Assembly: GCA_032718475.1 (NCBI GenBank)
Contig: JAUCBJ010008984.1
Span: forward strand, 25,740-89,739
Source of the DNA: Nemertoderma westbladi
Lineage: Eukaryota; Xenacoelomorpha; Nemertodermatida; Nemertodermatidae
DNA length: 64,000 bases
Direction of reading: 5' to 3'
In this document: positions 45,240 to 56,084 of the stretch, piece by piece
How positions within the stretch are numbered: the first letter of the stretch is position 1
Layout: the number at the start of each line of letters is the position of its first letter
Program-made: the position numbers and the translations under genes
The notes under the pieces: model-generated
Databases searched by the model: none
Told to the model about the DNA's origin: nothing
What the model saw: only the letters and a program-made list of their open reading frames with translations

Positions 45240-47395
45240 TTAAAATTTTAGGAAATTAGTAAAAATGTACTAGTAAAGCAGATTGTAGGTTATAAGGCAG
45301 GTTTACAGTACAACTCCTTAGGAAATTAGTAAAAATGTAGTAAAAGCTGATTTAAAAGCAGATTGTAGGTTATAAGGCAAGTTTACAGCACAGTACAACT
45401 AACTCCTTAGGAAATTAGTAAAAATGTAGTAAAAGCAGATTGTAGGTTATAATGCAAGTTTACAGTACAGTACAAGGAAATTAATAAAAATGTAGTAAAA
45501 GCTGATTGTACAGTAGGTTATAAGGCAAGTTTACAGTACAGTGCAAAGTACAGTACAAGGAAATTAGTAAAAATGTAGCAAAAGCTGATTGTAGTTTATA
45601 ATGCAAGTTTACAGTACAGTACAAGGAAATTAATGAAAATGTAGTAAAAGCTGATTGTAGGTTATTAGGCAAGTTTACAGTACAGTACAAGGAAATTAGT
45701 AACAATGTAGCAAAAGCTGATTGTAGGTTATTAGGCAAGTTTACAGTACAGTACAAGGAAATTAGTAACAATGTAGTAAAAGCTGATTGTAGGTTATAAG
45801 GCAAGTTTACAGTACAGTGCAAAGTACAGTACAAGGAAATTAGTAAAAATGTAGCAAATGCTGATTGTAGTTTATAATGCAAGTTTACAGTACAGTACAA
45901 GGAAATTAATAAAAATGTAGTAAAAGCTGATTGTAGGTTATTAGGCAAGTTTACAGTACAGTACAAGGAAATTAGTAACAATGTAGTAAAATCTGATTGT
46001 AGGTTATAAGGCAAGTTTACAGTACAGTACAAGGAAATTAATAAAAATCTAGTAAAAGCTGATTGTAGGTTATAAGGCAAGTTTACAGTACAGTACAACT
46101 CCTTAGGAAATCAGCAACAATGTACAGTAGTAAAAGCAGATTGTAGGTTAGAAGGCAAGTTTACAGTTCAGTACAATTAACTCCTTAGGAAATTAGTAAA
46201 AATGTAGTAAAAGCAGATTGTAGGTTATAAGGCAAGTTTACAGTACAGTACAACTGACTCCTTAGGAAATTAGTAAAAATGTAGAAAACGCAGATTGTAG
46301 GTTATAAGGCAAGTTTACAGTTCAGTACAACTCCTTAGGAAATTAGTAAAAATGTAGTAAAAGCAGATTGTAGGTTATAAGGCAAGTTTACAGTTCAGTA
46401 CAATTAACTCCTTAGGAAATTAGTAAAAATGTAGTAAACGCAGATTGTAGGATATAAGGCAAGTTTACAGTACAGTACAACTAACTCCTTAGGAAATTAG
46501 TAAAAATGTAGTAAAAGCTGATTGTAGGTTATAAGGCAAGTTTACAGTACAGTACAAGGAAATTAATAAAAATCTAGTAAAAGCTGATTGTAGGTTATAA
46601 GGCAAGTTTACAGTACAGTACAACTCCTTAGGAAATCAGCAACAATGTAGTAAAAGCAGATTGTAGGTTAGAAGGCAAGTTTACAGTACAGTACAACTGA
46701 CTCCTTAGGAAATTAGTAAAAATGTAGTTAACGCAGATTGTAGGTTATAAGGCAAGTTTACAGTACAGTACAACTAACTCCTTAGGAAATTAGTAAAAAT
46801 GTAGTAAAAGCAGATTGTAGGTTATAAGGCAAGTTTACAGTTCAGTACAACTTACTCCTTAGGAAATTAGTAAAAATGTAGTAAAAGCAGATTGTAGGTT
46901 ATAAGGCAAGTTTACAGTTCAGTACAATTAACTCCTTAGGAAATTAGTAAAAATGTAGTAAAAGCAGATTGTAGGTTATAATGCAAGTTTACAGTTCAGT
47001 ACAACTCCTTAGGAAATTAGTAAAAATGTAGTAAAAGCAGATTGTAGGTTATAAGGCAAGTTTACAGTTCAGTACAATTAACTCCTTAGGAAATTAGTAA
47101 AAATGTAGTAAACGCAGATTGTAGGTTATAAGGCAAGTTTACAGTACAGTACAACTAACTCCTTAGGAAATTAGTAAAAATGTAGTAAAAGCAGATTGTA
47201 TGTTATAATGCAAGTTTACAGTTCAGTACAACTCCTTAGGAAATTAGTAAAAATGTAGTAAAAGCAGATTGTAGGTTATAAGGCAAGTTTACAGTTCAGT
47301 AAAACTAACTCCTTAGGAAATTAGTAAAAATGTAGTAAAAGCAGATTGTAGGTTATAAAGCAAGTTTACAGTACAGTACAACTCCTTAGGAAATT
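45240..47395. repeat. 63-77-bp minisatellite
   Basis: About 30 units of ggaaattagtaaaaatgtag, taaaagcagattgtaggtta and taaggcaagtttacagtaca, with or without an actccttagg-containing extension. This gives units of about 63, 66-69 and 77 bp in mixed order. The short type is concentrated at 45480-46080. The minus-strand peptide repeat (LYCTVNLPYNLQSAF) is a by-product. Confidence 0.94.
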
Positions 47396-47550
47396 ACGTC
47401 TTAAAACTTGGCTAACGATTTGGCATGCAAGGGCTATCCAAACACATCGTTTTACACTCAAGTACCGTTTTCCGCAGAATTACTGTTTTTGACACAAGTA
47501 GCGCTTGCCTACTACTACTAGTATCGGCATGCTGCATTGCAGCTACATTT

Positions 47551-48053
47551 TTAAGAATGCTGTGCCGGCTTGTCGACAAAATTGCGCCGCCACAACTCCC
47601 TATCACCCATGACATTTGCTAGATCATCCGCATCTTCAATGCCAGTGTCCTTTAAGATGCGTCTCAAGAAAGTCATGGGCTGTCCACCATGCTTATTCAC
47701 TCCATGAGGCTGCCAAAGTACAAGATTATGCACTGGCTGGTCCTCACGCCGAAAGCAATGTCCTGCAAAGCGGAGGCGATTTTGTTCTAGTGTCAAGCTT
47801 GGGGGAACCAATGAGACAGCTTCACTTCAATGTTATATAGTGTCTGGTTGGAGATGCGTGCATTGTACTTGACACAATGAACCCGGCGTAGCATTCTTGT
47901 GAATGTGCCATCCAGAGATTTGGTGTCCTCAGCAGTTAAAGCCCAGCATGGACTCCCATAGAGGAGTACTGGAACTACTGCTGCTCTAAATAATCGGACC
48001 TTAAGTTTCCGATTTATTCTCGGTGACTTGCAAATCCTGGAAAGCCTATCCAA
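47551..48053 (-). pseudogene. LINE ORF2 C-terminal segments
   Basis: Two overlapping frames carry RKLKVRLFRAAVVPVLLYGS (48053-47793), then EQNRLRFAGHCFRREDQPVH and FLRRILKDTG (47811-47551). This is the post-RT region of ORF2, split by one frameshift near 47800. Confidence 0.85.
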
Positions 48054-48061
48054 GGCTCACC

Positions 48062-48475
48062 TTACTTCCGGATCCATGATCCCAGGTAACAGAAGTCATC
48101 CACATGCTCAAGCATACCATCTTTTGAGCTTATGCTCATCCGATCAGAGACTTGCTGAGGACTTTCAAAGTTAACTGTCAAAATTTTGGCCTTTCTGGAG
48201 TTAATAAAAAGACCAACACTAGAAGCAGCATGTTCTAATGAGCTGAGGAGCCGTTGGGCTCCCTCTAGTGATTCTGAGAGTACTCCTAAGTCATCAGCAA
48301 AGTCTAGATCAGTTAGGTACTTGGCAGGATTTCCTCGACTTCTGGAGCCAGTAGGTGGAGTTATCATCACCCCATCATCATTATGATTATCTAAGGACAT
48401 GCGTAGAACATAGTCAACCACAATTATGAACAAGAATGGTGCAAGTGTGTCTCCCTGGAGGACGCCCCATAACAC
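48062..48475 (-). pseudogene. LINE RT palm segment
   Basis: Reads GVLQGDTLAPFLFIIVVDYV and the catalytic DFADD motif, followed by LLSSLEHAASSVGLFINSRK. The FADD residues are intact, but the frame is cut off from the upstream RT by an indel near 48480-48535. Confidence 0.88.
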
Positions 48476-48534
48476 TTCAAATGGTTATGTGTCACCGTCA
48501 ACAGTAGACACAAATGTTGTCGAATCATGGTATA

Positions 48535-49104
48535 CTAATCTGATTGCTGCAATAATTTCATCAGGAATCCCATATAATGAAAGTATGTAAAGGCCTTGAA
48601 GAAGTCAACAAAGATAACAGCCAGATGCCTGTCTTTCTCTTTTGATAACTTTTCAAATATCCTTCCAAGTGCCAAAATGGGCTCCATGGTCCCACGACCG
48701 TTACGGAACCCATTCTGATTTCCACGGAGCAGTCTCTCAATGGGATCCCTGATGCGATTTAATAGAATTCTATTGTATAGCTTTGCAGCAATCGAGATCA
48801 ATGAGATTCCCCGAAGAGAACCATAGAGTGTTAGGTTGCCCTTCTTGGGAACTGGCACCAACTTATTTGTTTTCATTTCTTGTGGGACTCTTGTTGCTCG
48901 GTACATGTCTACTATGATGGGATAGATGAGCTTTAAACACTCAGGCATTTTAAAGACCTCAGGGGGAACACCATATACTCCACTGGCACGATTGGTCTTA
49001 ATGCTCTTTGCAGCAGCCTTCACTTCTGCAAAGGAGATATCGCCAATAGGAATATCTGGGAGTACAGACTCAGACACTTTTACTTCTATAAAGTTACCAT
49101 GCAA
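48535..49104 (-). pseudogene. LINE RT finger segment
   Basis: Contains VPPEVFKMP, LVPVPKKGN, RGISLISIAAKLYNRILLNR, GNQNGFRNGRGT and VIFVDFFKAF. In the last motif the usual D-F-x-K-A-F-D end is altered (AFTYFHY). It lost the frame before the palm segment. Confidence 0.88.
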
Positions 49105-49324
49105 TACCCTGTCATTATTGAGGAGCTTTTCAAAGTGGGCCTTCCACCATTGAGGCGATCGGCCGGTGATTCAGCCTTAACCTTGGTGGTTGGTTGGCTT
49201 TTCCGCCTAGTAAGCAAGTTGATCGATTTCCATGCCTGGGGTGAATGCCTGCTGTCGTCAGCATCATTGATGGCATCAACCTGTTGGTTTATTAGCTCCT
49301 GCAGATTAACAGAGTACTGGCTGT

Positions 49325-50278
49325 TCAGGGACCTAGATGCAGCCTTAACTGCATTGTTGGCCGCTGTAGTCTGTTTGAGTCGGGACTCTTTCTGCGCCTT
49401 ATATAGGTCATTTCGGCACTTCTGGATTTTGTTGTCAGTCCAGGGGGCCCTTTTCTGTTTCGAGGGTATACAGGAACTGTTTCTGCAGCTGCTAACTTAA
49501 CTGCTTCTGTGAAGGCAGTATAGCCATCACAGTGATCTGCGGCCTCAGAGGCAAGAACCTCATACCTGTTGCTCAGCTGTAGTGTGAAGCTGGATCTCAC
49601 ACTTGGCTGTTGCAACAGAGAGGACCAGTCATGCCGCGACAAGGCAGATTTCGTTGTTCTGCTAGCACGCAGACTAAGTCTTACCTTGGCCACAATAAGG
49701 CAGTGATCACTGGAGAAGGGTCGAAGTGTAAATGCATTACAGTCTTGTATAGACCTCCTGTACTTCCTACGAAACAGAATATGGTCTATCTGGGACTTGT
49801 GACCACTGGGTCCACTATGAGTCCATAGCTTTCCAGTTCGCTTCTTGAACTGGGTTCCAGCCGAAAACAATCCATTTCCAGAGATTAAATCCTGAAGATG
49901 GACGGAATTTCGGTTGACACTATTGCTATAGACCCAGAGCGATGTAGGCGATTGATGCAGACTTTCATTAAAGTCTCCCAGGAATGTTAAGAATGCATGC
50001 TGATCCACTGCATCAGTAGCTGCTTGTAGATTGTGGTAGAAATTTTCCACCTCCTCTACAGGGGCAACACTAGTTGGAGAGTAGCACACAATCACAACCA
50101 CCTTAGGAAACTTCTTAGCCAGTCTTCCAGAACATGAGAAGTGGCAACAGATGATGCGGTTAGAGATTTGGTCTATATTGTCCAATGCTGCATGTGCAGT
50201 TGGATTCATCAATAGACCAATACCACCATTGCCACTATCATCTGCTGACGCGAGGGCGAGTCGCCAACCGCCCCCCAT
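49325..50278 (-). pseudogene. LINE AP-like endonuclease segment
   Basis: The endonuclease-exonuclease-phosphatase fold is recognisable from GNGGIGLLMNP, VVVIVCYSPTS, FLGDFNESL, QIDHILFRRKYR and FSSDHCLIVAKVRL. The N-terminal catalytic part is missing or out of frame upstream of 50278. Confidence 0.88.
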
Positions 50279-50365
50279 GTCCTACCGCGCTTGCCATACC
50301 ACTACAGTTTGCAATCCAATTGCGTTCCAATTTTCCAATAAACCGACTTACTGACACAAACTCCA

Positions 50366-51817
50366 TGGCGTAATCTGCAATAGTAATTTACATACAACAT
50401 TTAATTAGAACAGCTGGTTAACAACGAATCGGACCAATTATTTTACTAAATACTTTTTTTTCAACACTTTTAAATCTAATAAGTTAATTCCTCATTTTTA
50501 TTTATTTTTACGTACTAATGCTTCTGACTTAAATTAAATCTTTCCCGTTACATTTTAATTTATATTAGATGAGTATTTATTTCATTCTGTGTCGCATACA
50601 TACAACCATACTGTACATATTCTTTTGAAACAGTAAAAATTGTATGTTATTCTAATTATGTGTTTTTTATATATATCTTGTTTACTTTACATACTATAAT
50701 TATCTCTATTGCGTGGCCTTTATTTACGTACGAATTAGTTCCCTTTATCCATATTTATTTTTATTTTATAATCGTCTAATTAATATACTACCGTACATAT
50801 AAATCATAATCATAAAATCATGTGTGATGTGTGCCCAAAATTATCTGCGTCTTATTTTTATTTTCTTTTTATTATCTTTCATATAATGTATTAATTACTA
50901 TACAGTTTTACATGGTAGGGCCCTATTTAAAGTGACCTTTTATTTACATAAGAATTTGTTCCCCGTAATTACTGTACTTAAACATTTTAAACTATCCAAA
51001 ATGAACTGCCTTTCTATTCTATTCTTACAGATATTTATTCCGCGTGATATTTTATGTATGGCCTTTTACTTCTTTTTTAAACTATTTTCAGGTGACCCTA
51101 CATCATAAAACTGTAATGGAAACAAGAAACTCTCTTTGGGGCTATCCGCGACATCTTCTAATTTTAGATTTACCACTGTGGTGATTTTACTTTAGTATAT
51201 TTTAGTAAACTAGAACTAGTAAATTTGTCTTCTTAGAATCGACCTTAAATTCTTGTTTAAATTTTGTTTCTTCCGACGGTAGCGGTAACTTGTTTTTACT
51301 TTATATTCGATTTATTACTTTAGTTTTTTTTATATATTTTGATGTCAGTAAAACAATTCCAATTCCAATATAATCATCGCATGCCATGAAGGAAACCAAT
51401 ATTTTATACTTTAACTAATTATTAGCTAATAATTATTAACAGAGATGCAGCTTTGTTAGTTTTAACATTTGCATTGATGAATTAATTCCAACAATGTTTA
51501 ACATTTTGCGGGTACGTACGGACTGTGTTGATCTCGGTATGTATGCTGCTGGTGGTTACTGGACTATGAAACTGCTTGTAAAGAATCAAATAATATTATT
51601 TTAGTTATTACCAAAAACTTGTTTAGTTTAAAACCTGCCTCCATAGTTATTTATTATATAACTAACAGTGAGCAGAGCTGAGCAGTTGTTGTTCACATTT
51701 ATTTAAGGTCCTGACGCAATGGTTTAACGTTTCACACTATTAAATAAGCACACACCACCCCTTCTATCCACCCTCCCACCGCAAATCTTAAATAAGTATA
51801 TTGTATTTCGCTAATTA
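50366..51817. other. AT-rich interval without recognised gene
   Basis: About 1.45 kb of strongly AT-rich sequence between the LINE and the RPL5 3' end. No ORF, repeat family or RNA gene was seen. Confidence 0.5.
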
Positions 51818-51823
51818 TTTATT
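51818..51823 (-). promoter_or_regulatory. AATAAA polyadenylation signal of RPL5
   Basis: Minus-strand AATAAA about 137 bp past the RPL5 stop codon. Confidence 0.55.
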
Positions 51824-51959
51824 TCAATTGGATAATTAACTAAAGGGACAATTCAGAATCCTTCCAACGCAACAACTTGATAAACTTAGAGAGTCCCTAT
51901 AATTACACAGAGTCACCGAACCTACGCCTTCCATTCTACTGTACATAGAGACTCCCAGT

Positions 51960-52859
51960 CTACTCAGCAGCTGCCGCCACTGCAGCGCGAATGAACGAGG
52001 CCTTCTTCTGTTTGATGCGGTCCAATCGTTGCGCGCGACTCATCTTAACCCTATTGAACCTCTTGGCTTTCCGCGCGGGGTCTCTCACCTTGGCCGGATT
52101 GGGTTTGGGGTCCGCTCGGATCGCGTCGTGAGCCCGTTTATACATCTCCTCAACCCCTTCCGGCGACACGCTGAGTTTGATAAAGCGCCCGAACTGACGC
52201 TTATACGCGTCGGAGTCGGAGTCCCGCAGCAGTCGCATGTACTCGGCGACGTGCTGACCGAATATGTGGTTGCGATGCACCTCGGCGTTCAGTTTCTCGT
52301 TCTCTACGTCGTACCCGGGAAACCGCCTCACGCTGTGCGGGATGTCCAACCCCCCGTCCACGGCGCCTTTAAGCGCGCCGAACACTCGGGCCCCGGTCGT
52401 CGTTCTAACCAATCCAACGTCGAGGAAGCAACGGAATGCGCCCCGAACGTCCTTGGACTCCACGTTGTATTCCTCGCCATCCGGGCTCGTTTGCCCCTCG
52501 TACAACTCCGCCAAGCCGAACTGATCTAACAGTCTGCGGGCCAGCAGCAGACCGGTGCAGTAGGCAGCGGCGTAATTAGTGAGCCCAACCTTAACGCCGT
52601 ATCGGGGCAACTCGTGCGAATAAGCCGCGCAGATAACAACATCTCCCTCGATTTTAGCGTAAGCAATCTGGCAAATGATATCCTTGTTGGTAAACCGCAC
52701 TATAAGTCGGTACTTCGGAGTGTTGTATTTGTTCTTATCCTGAATGGTGAGACGTTTTCGGGCGTAATAATCGGTTTTACCTTGACGTCGTCGCTTAAAC
52801 TTTACCTGGTAGCGCATAAAATACGACTTGTTTTTAATAACTTTGACGAAACCCTGCAT
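51960..52859 (-). CDS. RPL5: 60S ribosomal protein L5 (uL18), intronless
   Basis: 299-residue intact ORF, against 297 in human. RPL5 binds 5S rRNA with RPL11 and enters the central protuberance of the 60S subunit. Diagnostic segments in order: [20 protein letters not shown] at residue 3, [97 protein letters not shown], and a basic lysine-rich end. I start at the ATG 52859; the frame extends upstream to a TTG at 52907 with no family similarity. Most animal RPL5 genes have several introns, so an uninterrupted frame suggests a retrocopy that stayed functional, or intron loss. No poly(A) tail or target duplication is visible. Codons of the C-terminal half are strikingly GC-rich. Confidence 0.95.
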   Translation of the reverse strand: MQGFVKVIKNKSYFMRYQVKFKRRRQGKTDYYARKRLTIQDKNKYNTPKYRLIVRFTNKDIICQIAYAKIEGDVVICAAYSHELPRYGVKVGLTNYAAAYCTGLLLARRLLDQFGLAELYEGQTSPDGEEYNVESKDVRGAFRCFLDVGLVRTTTGARVFGALKGAVDGGLDIPHSVRRFPGYDVENEKLNAEVHRNHIFGQHVAEYMRLLRDSDSDAYKRQFGRFIKLSVSPEGVEEMYKRAHDAIRADPKPNPAKVRDPARKAKRFNRVKMSRAQRLDRIKQKKASFIRAAVAAAAE

Positions 52860-53270
52860 CTTGTCTGATCGTCTTTCCTCTGCGCCTAGTGGCTGTTCGT
52901 AAAACAATTTTTTGTTTTACACTGCTTACAGACTGACAGAGAACAGAGGAATTAGGCCTACAGGTTTACAGTACAGCAGTACCAGTACTGCTACCTATTA
53001 CTGAATTACAGTCTGACAGTTCTGTATTACGTCTGTACGGCAGTAGGCCTACTGTATAGAAATATTGCAATACTGGTACACGGTACAGCGGTAGCCTATT
53101 TCAGTATTTCTCTACTACCTGACTGCTACAGAACAGACTACAGTGCTACAATGCTACACAGTACAGTGAAGGACTACACTACTAACACTGAAGGACTGGC
53201 ACAGCAGTAATCCGGACCCCGCTATGGAGTCAATTAGTTTGAAATATTTATAATATTTCTACTGATATTT
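52860..53270. other. Upstream region of RPL5
   Basis: Contains repeated tacagtac/agtaccagtact words and AGGCCTA palindromes. It presumably includes the RPL5 promoter, but no element can be singled out. Confidence 0.4.
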
Positions 53271-53700
53271 TTTAAAGGCAATGATTTTTTATGTCCGTTA
53301 TTTTTACTTTTTTTTGTCACCTTTTTTTTACGAATTATGCATAATGACTTTTGTTGTCCATTTAATGACTTTTATTGTCACTTTTTATGTATGTATTTCT
53401 TCAAACTGTCAGACTGCTGATTTCTGGACTGTCAGACAGTTGATTTCAACATGCCTGTGCCAAAACATTCAAAATTTGTTGATTTCTGGACTGTCAGACG
53501 ACAGTTGATTTCAACATGCCTGTGCCAAGACATTCAAAATTTGTTGATTTTTGGACTGTCGGACAGTTGATTTCACTATGCCTGTTCCAAAACATTGAAC
53601 ATTTATTGATTTCTGGACTGTCAGACAGTTTAATTAATTTACAATACTTGTGGCAAAACATTCAAAATTTTATGATTTCTAGACTATGAGATAGTGTTCG
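53271..53700 (+). repeat. Dispersed repeat, copy 2, with tandem tail
   Basis: Matches 15541-15790 over about 190 bp. The end then expands into four copies of a ~60-bp unit (gatttctggactgtcagaca to aaacattcaaaatttgttga). Confidence 0.85.
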
Positions 53701-54254
53701 CGCTTTTAGACCTTTAACAGTTTAACCTGCTAATTTATGTGTCTTCCCAGCAAAGTCATAGCATGATAAGTCGCTGATAAATTGCTACTAATTTCGCCGG
53801 CTAATACCCTGCTAATTTCGCCGGATAAAAGCCGGCTTTTTGGTTCCAATGTTCTTAAAGGTTTCGAAGGGTGGATTTCGAAGATAAATATCCGTCGTTT
53901 AGTAGACTATTAGCCTTCAATTAGAAGTTTACGAATTTTCGAAGGATAATTTCATACATTATTAGAAGCATTTTCGAAGCATAAAAAATGCTATTTTTCG
54001 AAGAAAAAAAAAGTAACTGAAACAAGTCCAATCACTGGACCTGCCTGTGGATGCTTTGGTGGAGAGGGAGGGGGGGTTTACAAATCTGAAATTTGGATTA
54101 CAAATTTCAGTTCCCAGTTACGAATTTAAATTCCCAGATACGAATTGTTCACAGTAATAAGTGTTTCTGCTAAATGAATCTGAACCCTCAGTTACGTTCT
54201 TACATCATGTTCTAGAATATGGTTTATTTATTAAATAGAAAAATAATAGCCTCA
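53701..54254. other. Non-coding interval with TTCGAA cluster
   Basis: Palindromic TTCGAA occurs several times within 53863-54003. The rest shows nothing recognisable. Confidence 0.4.
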
Positions 54255-54358
54255 GGCCGCGTTCACACTACCGAGTCAAAGTTAAAATAAATAAATATAG
54301 CTAGCTAGCTATAATCAATAAATATACATTATATAGGTAGTGTGAAGTGAACGCGGCC
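54255..54358. mobile_element. 104-bp MITE-like palindrome
   Basis: Terminal arms ggccgcgttcacactacc and ggtagtgtgaagtgaacgcg enclose AT-rich sequence. The arms pair apart from two positions. Flanking triplets are TCA and TAA, which fits a 3-bp TWA-type (PIF/Harbinger) site with one change. Confidence 0.7.
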
Positions 54359-54361
54359 TAA

Positions 54362-54734
54362 AGACCTGTTTACACGTGGCAACTTTTAGAGCAACTTTCT
54401 CGGCAACTAGCAACTTTTTTTGGAGCAACTTAATTTAATCGCTGTTTACACGTGGCAACTTTACCAGCAACTTGGCCGGCAACTTTTAGAGCAACTTGGC
54501 TAGTTTGACTGTAAAATAGTGGGTCATTTTATCTACTAGCTAGTTTTTGATAATTTAATTTGATTATCCCGCTTTAATTCGCCAACGCAAATTCCTTCAA
54601 GTTGCCGTAAAAGTTGAGCAACTTTTACGGCAACTTTTTTACGTGTTTACACGGAGCAACTTGATCGGCAACCTGGGTTGCTCTACAAGTTGCCGAGAAA
54701 GTTGCTCTAAAAGTTGCCACGTGTAAACAGGCCT
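54362..54734. mobile_element. 373-bp Harbinger-like MITE
   Basis: Inverted terminal repeats of about 47 bp (agacctgtttacacgtggca onward, and its complement ending aaacaggcct) differ at one base. The element is flanked by TAA on both sides (54359-54361 and 54735-54737), the target duplication of PIF/Harbinger elements. There is no coding capacity. Internal gcaactt/aagttgc repeats extend the foldback. Confidence 0.85.
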
Positions 54735-54918
54735 TAACGCCGTGAAAAACATTATATTAAACTTCCAAACGATGGGACTGGTGCTGCAATATCGCCGGCG
54801 GTGACACTTTATTCAAAAGCTTGTAGCTAAGGAATAATAAATGGAAAATAATATATATATAATATATAAAATAAATGGAAATATAAAATATTTACAAGAA
54901 CAATTTTCTTAATCAAAG

Positions 54919-55008
54919 ATTGAATTCACATCTCTCGGAGGTCGTGGGTTCAACCCCACGTGGGGGCTGAGGCAGTTTTCGTTTCGGCACGAATGCTTTG
55001 AAGGGTCT
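54919..55008 (+). mobile_element. SINE fragment, copy 2
   Basis: Shares gattgaattcacatctc, B box gtgggttcaaccccacgtg and gttttcgtttcggcacgaat with the SINE at 14941. The A-box end and the 3' body are missing. Confidence 0.8.
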
Positions 55009-55083
55009 TGCCACGTCGACGTTTCTTTGTTTCTCTGTTCTCTCGTTGTTCAGGTTGACCAATCAGAGCGTTTGTTATCTCTG

Positions 55084-55395
55084 TGTTGGAGGTATATACA
55101 GAAACTCAGTAGTTCAGTGTTATGTTTTTGACCAGAGCCTAAGAACCGGCTTTGGCACCTCCGTGTTTTCAGTTTTTAGTCTTACACTAGTAGGTTTAAT
55201 TATAAAGGGCATATATCCTTTAACTACCTGACTCATGGAATCACTGCTAACTGATCATACATACTGACTGCTGAAACATTGCAAACTCATAACAATCAGT
55301 GTTCAGTTGTTGTTTTATACTGCTATTTGTTGTCGGTTATTCATTATATTTGTTGATGAATTATTATATTGGAATAACGAGAAATAACCCCGACA
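55084..55395 (+). repeat. LTR-like segment
   Basis: Starts TGTTGGAGGTATATAC and ends ATAACCCCGACA, similar in form to the BEL LTR ends of this window (TGTTGGAG...AACCCCAACA). A CCAAT box (accaatcag) lies just before it, near 55057. No 5-bp target duplication is seen, so this may be a decayed solo LTR or chance. Confidence 0.3.
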
Positions 55396-55433
55396 CCCAA
55401 TATTCTTGATATACCGAAGGTAAGAGAGAAAGG

Positions 55434-56084
55434 TTACAGATAAAGCTTGTAGAAAATGCCTGCAGATTTTGATATTTTACCTTTAACGTAATCTAGATGG
55501 GGTTTCCAATTTAAATTGTTATCTACATACACACCCAAAAATTTAGTGCTATTTGTAATTTGAATTTTATTATTATTTATTTGGAGTGCAGGTAGATTAC
55601 AAGTTTGTTGGAGTGTATTGGAGAATAGAGTAGCTTCAGTTTTTTTTAGATTTAGGGAAAGACGATTATCAATTAGCCAACCAGCGATTTTATTCAATTC
55701 CAGGTTAATGTCATTAGTTAGATCGGTTAGATTGGTGCCTGATTGAAATAGAGTAGTGTCGTCTGCAAATAACGTAGCGAATAAAGTAGTTACATTGGGT
55801 AAGTCATTAATGTAGATTAGAAATAGAAGGGGGGAGAGAACCCCTCCCTGAGGGAGGCCACATAGTAATGGTAAGAGAGTAGATGAGCAGGAGTCTATAG
55901 ACACGTACTGAAATCTAGAGGATAGGAAGCTAGAGATTAGTTGATGAGGGATACCGCGTACGCCATAGCAGTTTAGCTTATCTAAGAGTATTTTTGTGTT
56001 GATAGTGTCAAAAGCCTTCTTTAGATCTATATATATATGCATATGTGGTTTTTTTATTATCAAGTGCTTGGTGAATTTTTTCAA
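55434..56084 (-). pseudogene. LINE ORF2, RT palm to thumb
   Basis: Starts in a shifted frame and carries YIDLKKAFDTINTKILLDKL, GLPQGGVLSPLLFLIYINDL and ATLFADDTTLF, the intact catalytic residues of RT, then NLKKTEATLF and a final KFLGVYVDNNLNWKPHLDYV. It is separated from the upstream part by an indel in an (AT)n stretch near 56027-56040. The stop at 55434 comes before the normal C-terminus. Confidence 0.88.

Larger units (their letters stand above)
47396..50365 (-). mobile_element. Degraded non-LTR retrotransposon (LINE)
   Basis: A single ORF2-like protein can be followed on the minus strand in at least five frame segments: endonuclease (50278-49325), RT (49104-48535 and 48475-48062), then C-terminal segments to 47551. 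Frameshifts and stops separate them. The 5' end is truncated within the endonuclease. The 3' tail abuts the 63-77-bp array. The clade is not certain; the C-terminal wording (RLRFAGHCFRRED, then VLWQPHG) is typical of a widespread invertebrate LINE group. A fragment of the same family is at 13566-13736. Confidence 0.9.

Noticed and set aside
52029-52529. 166-codon plus-strand frame
   Set aside because: It is the antisense shadow of the GC-rich half of RPL5.
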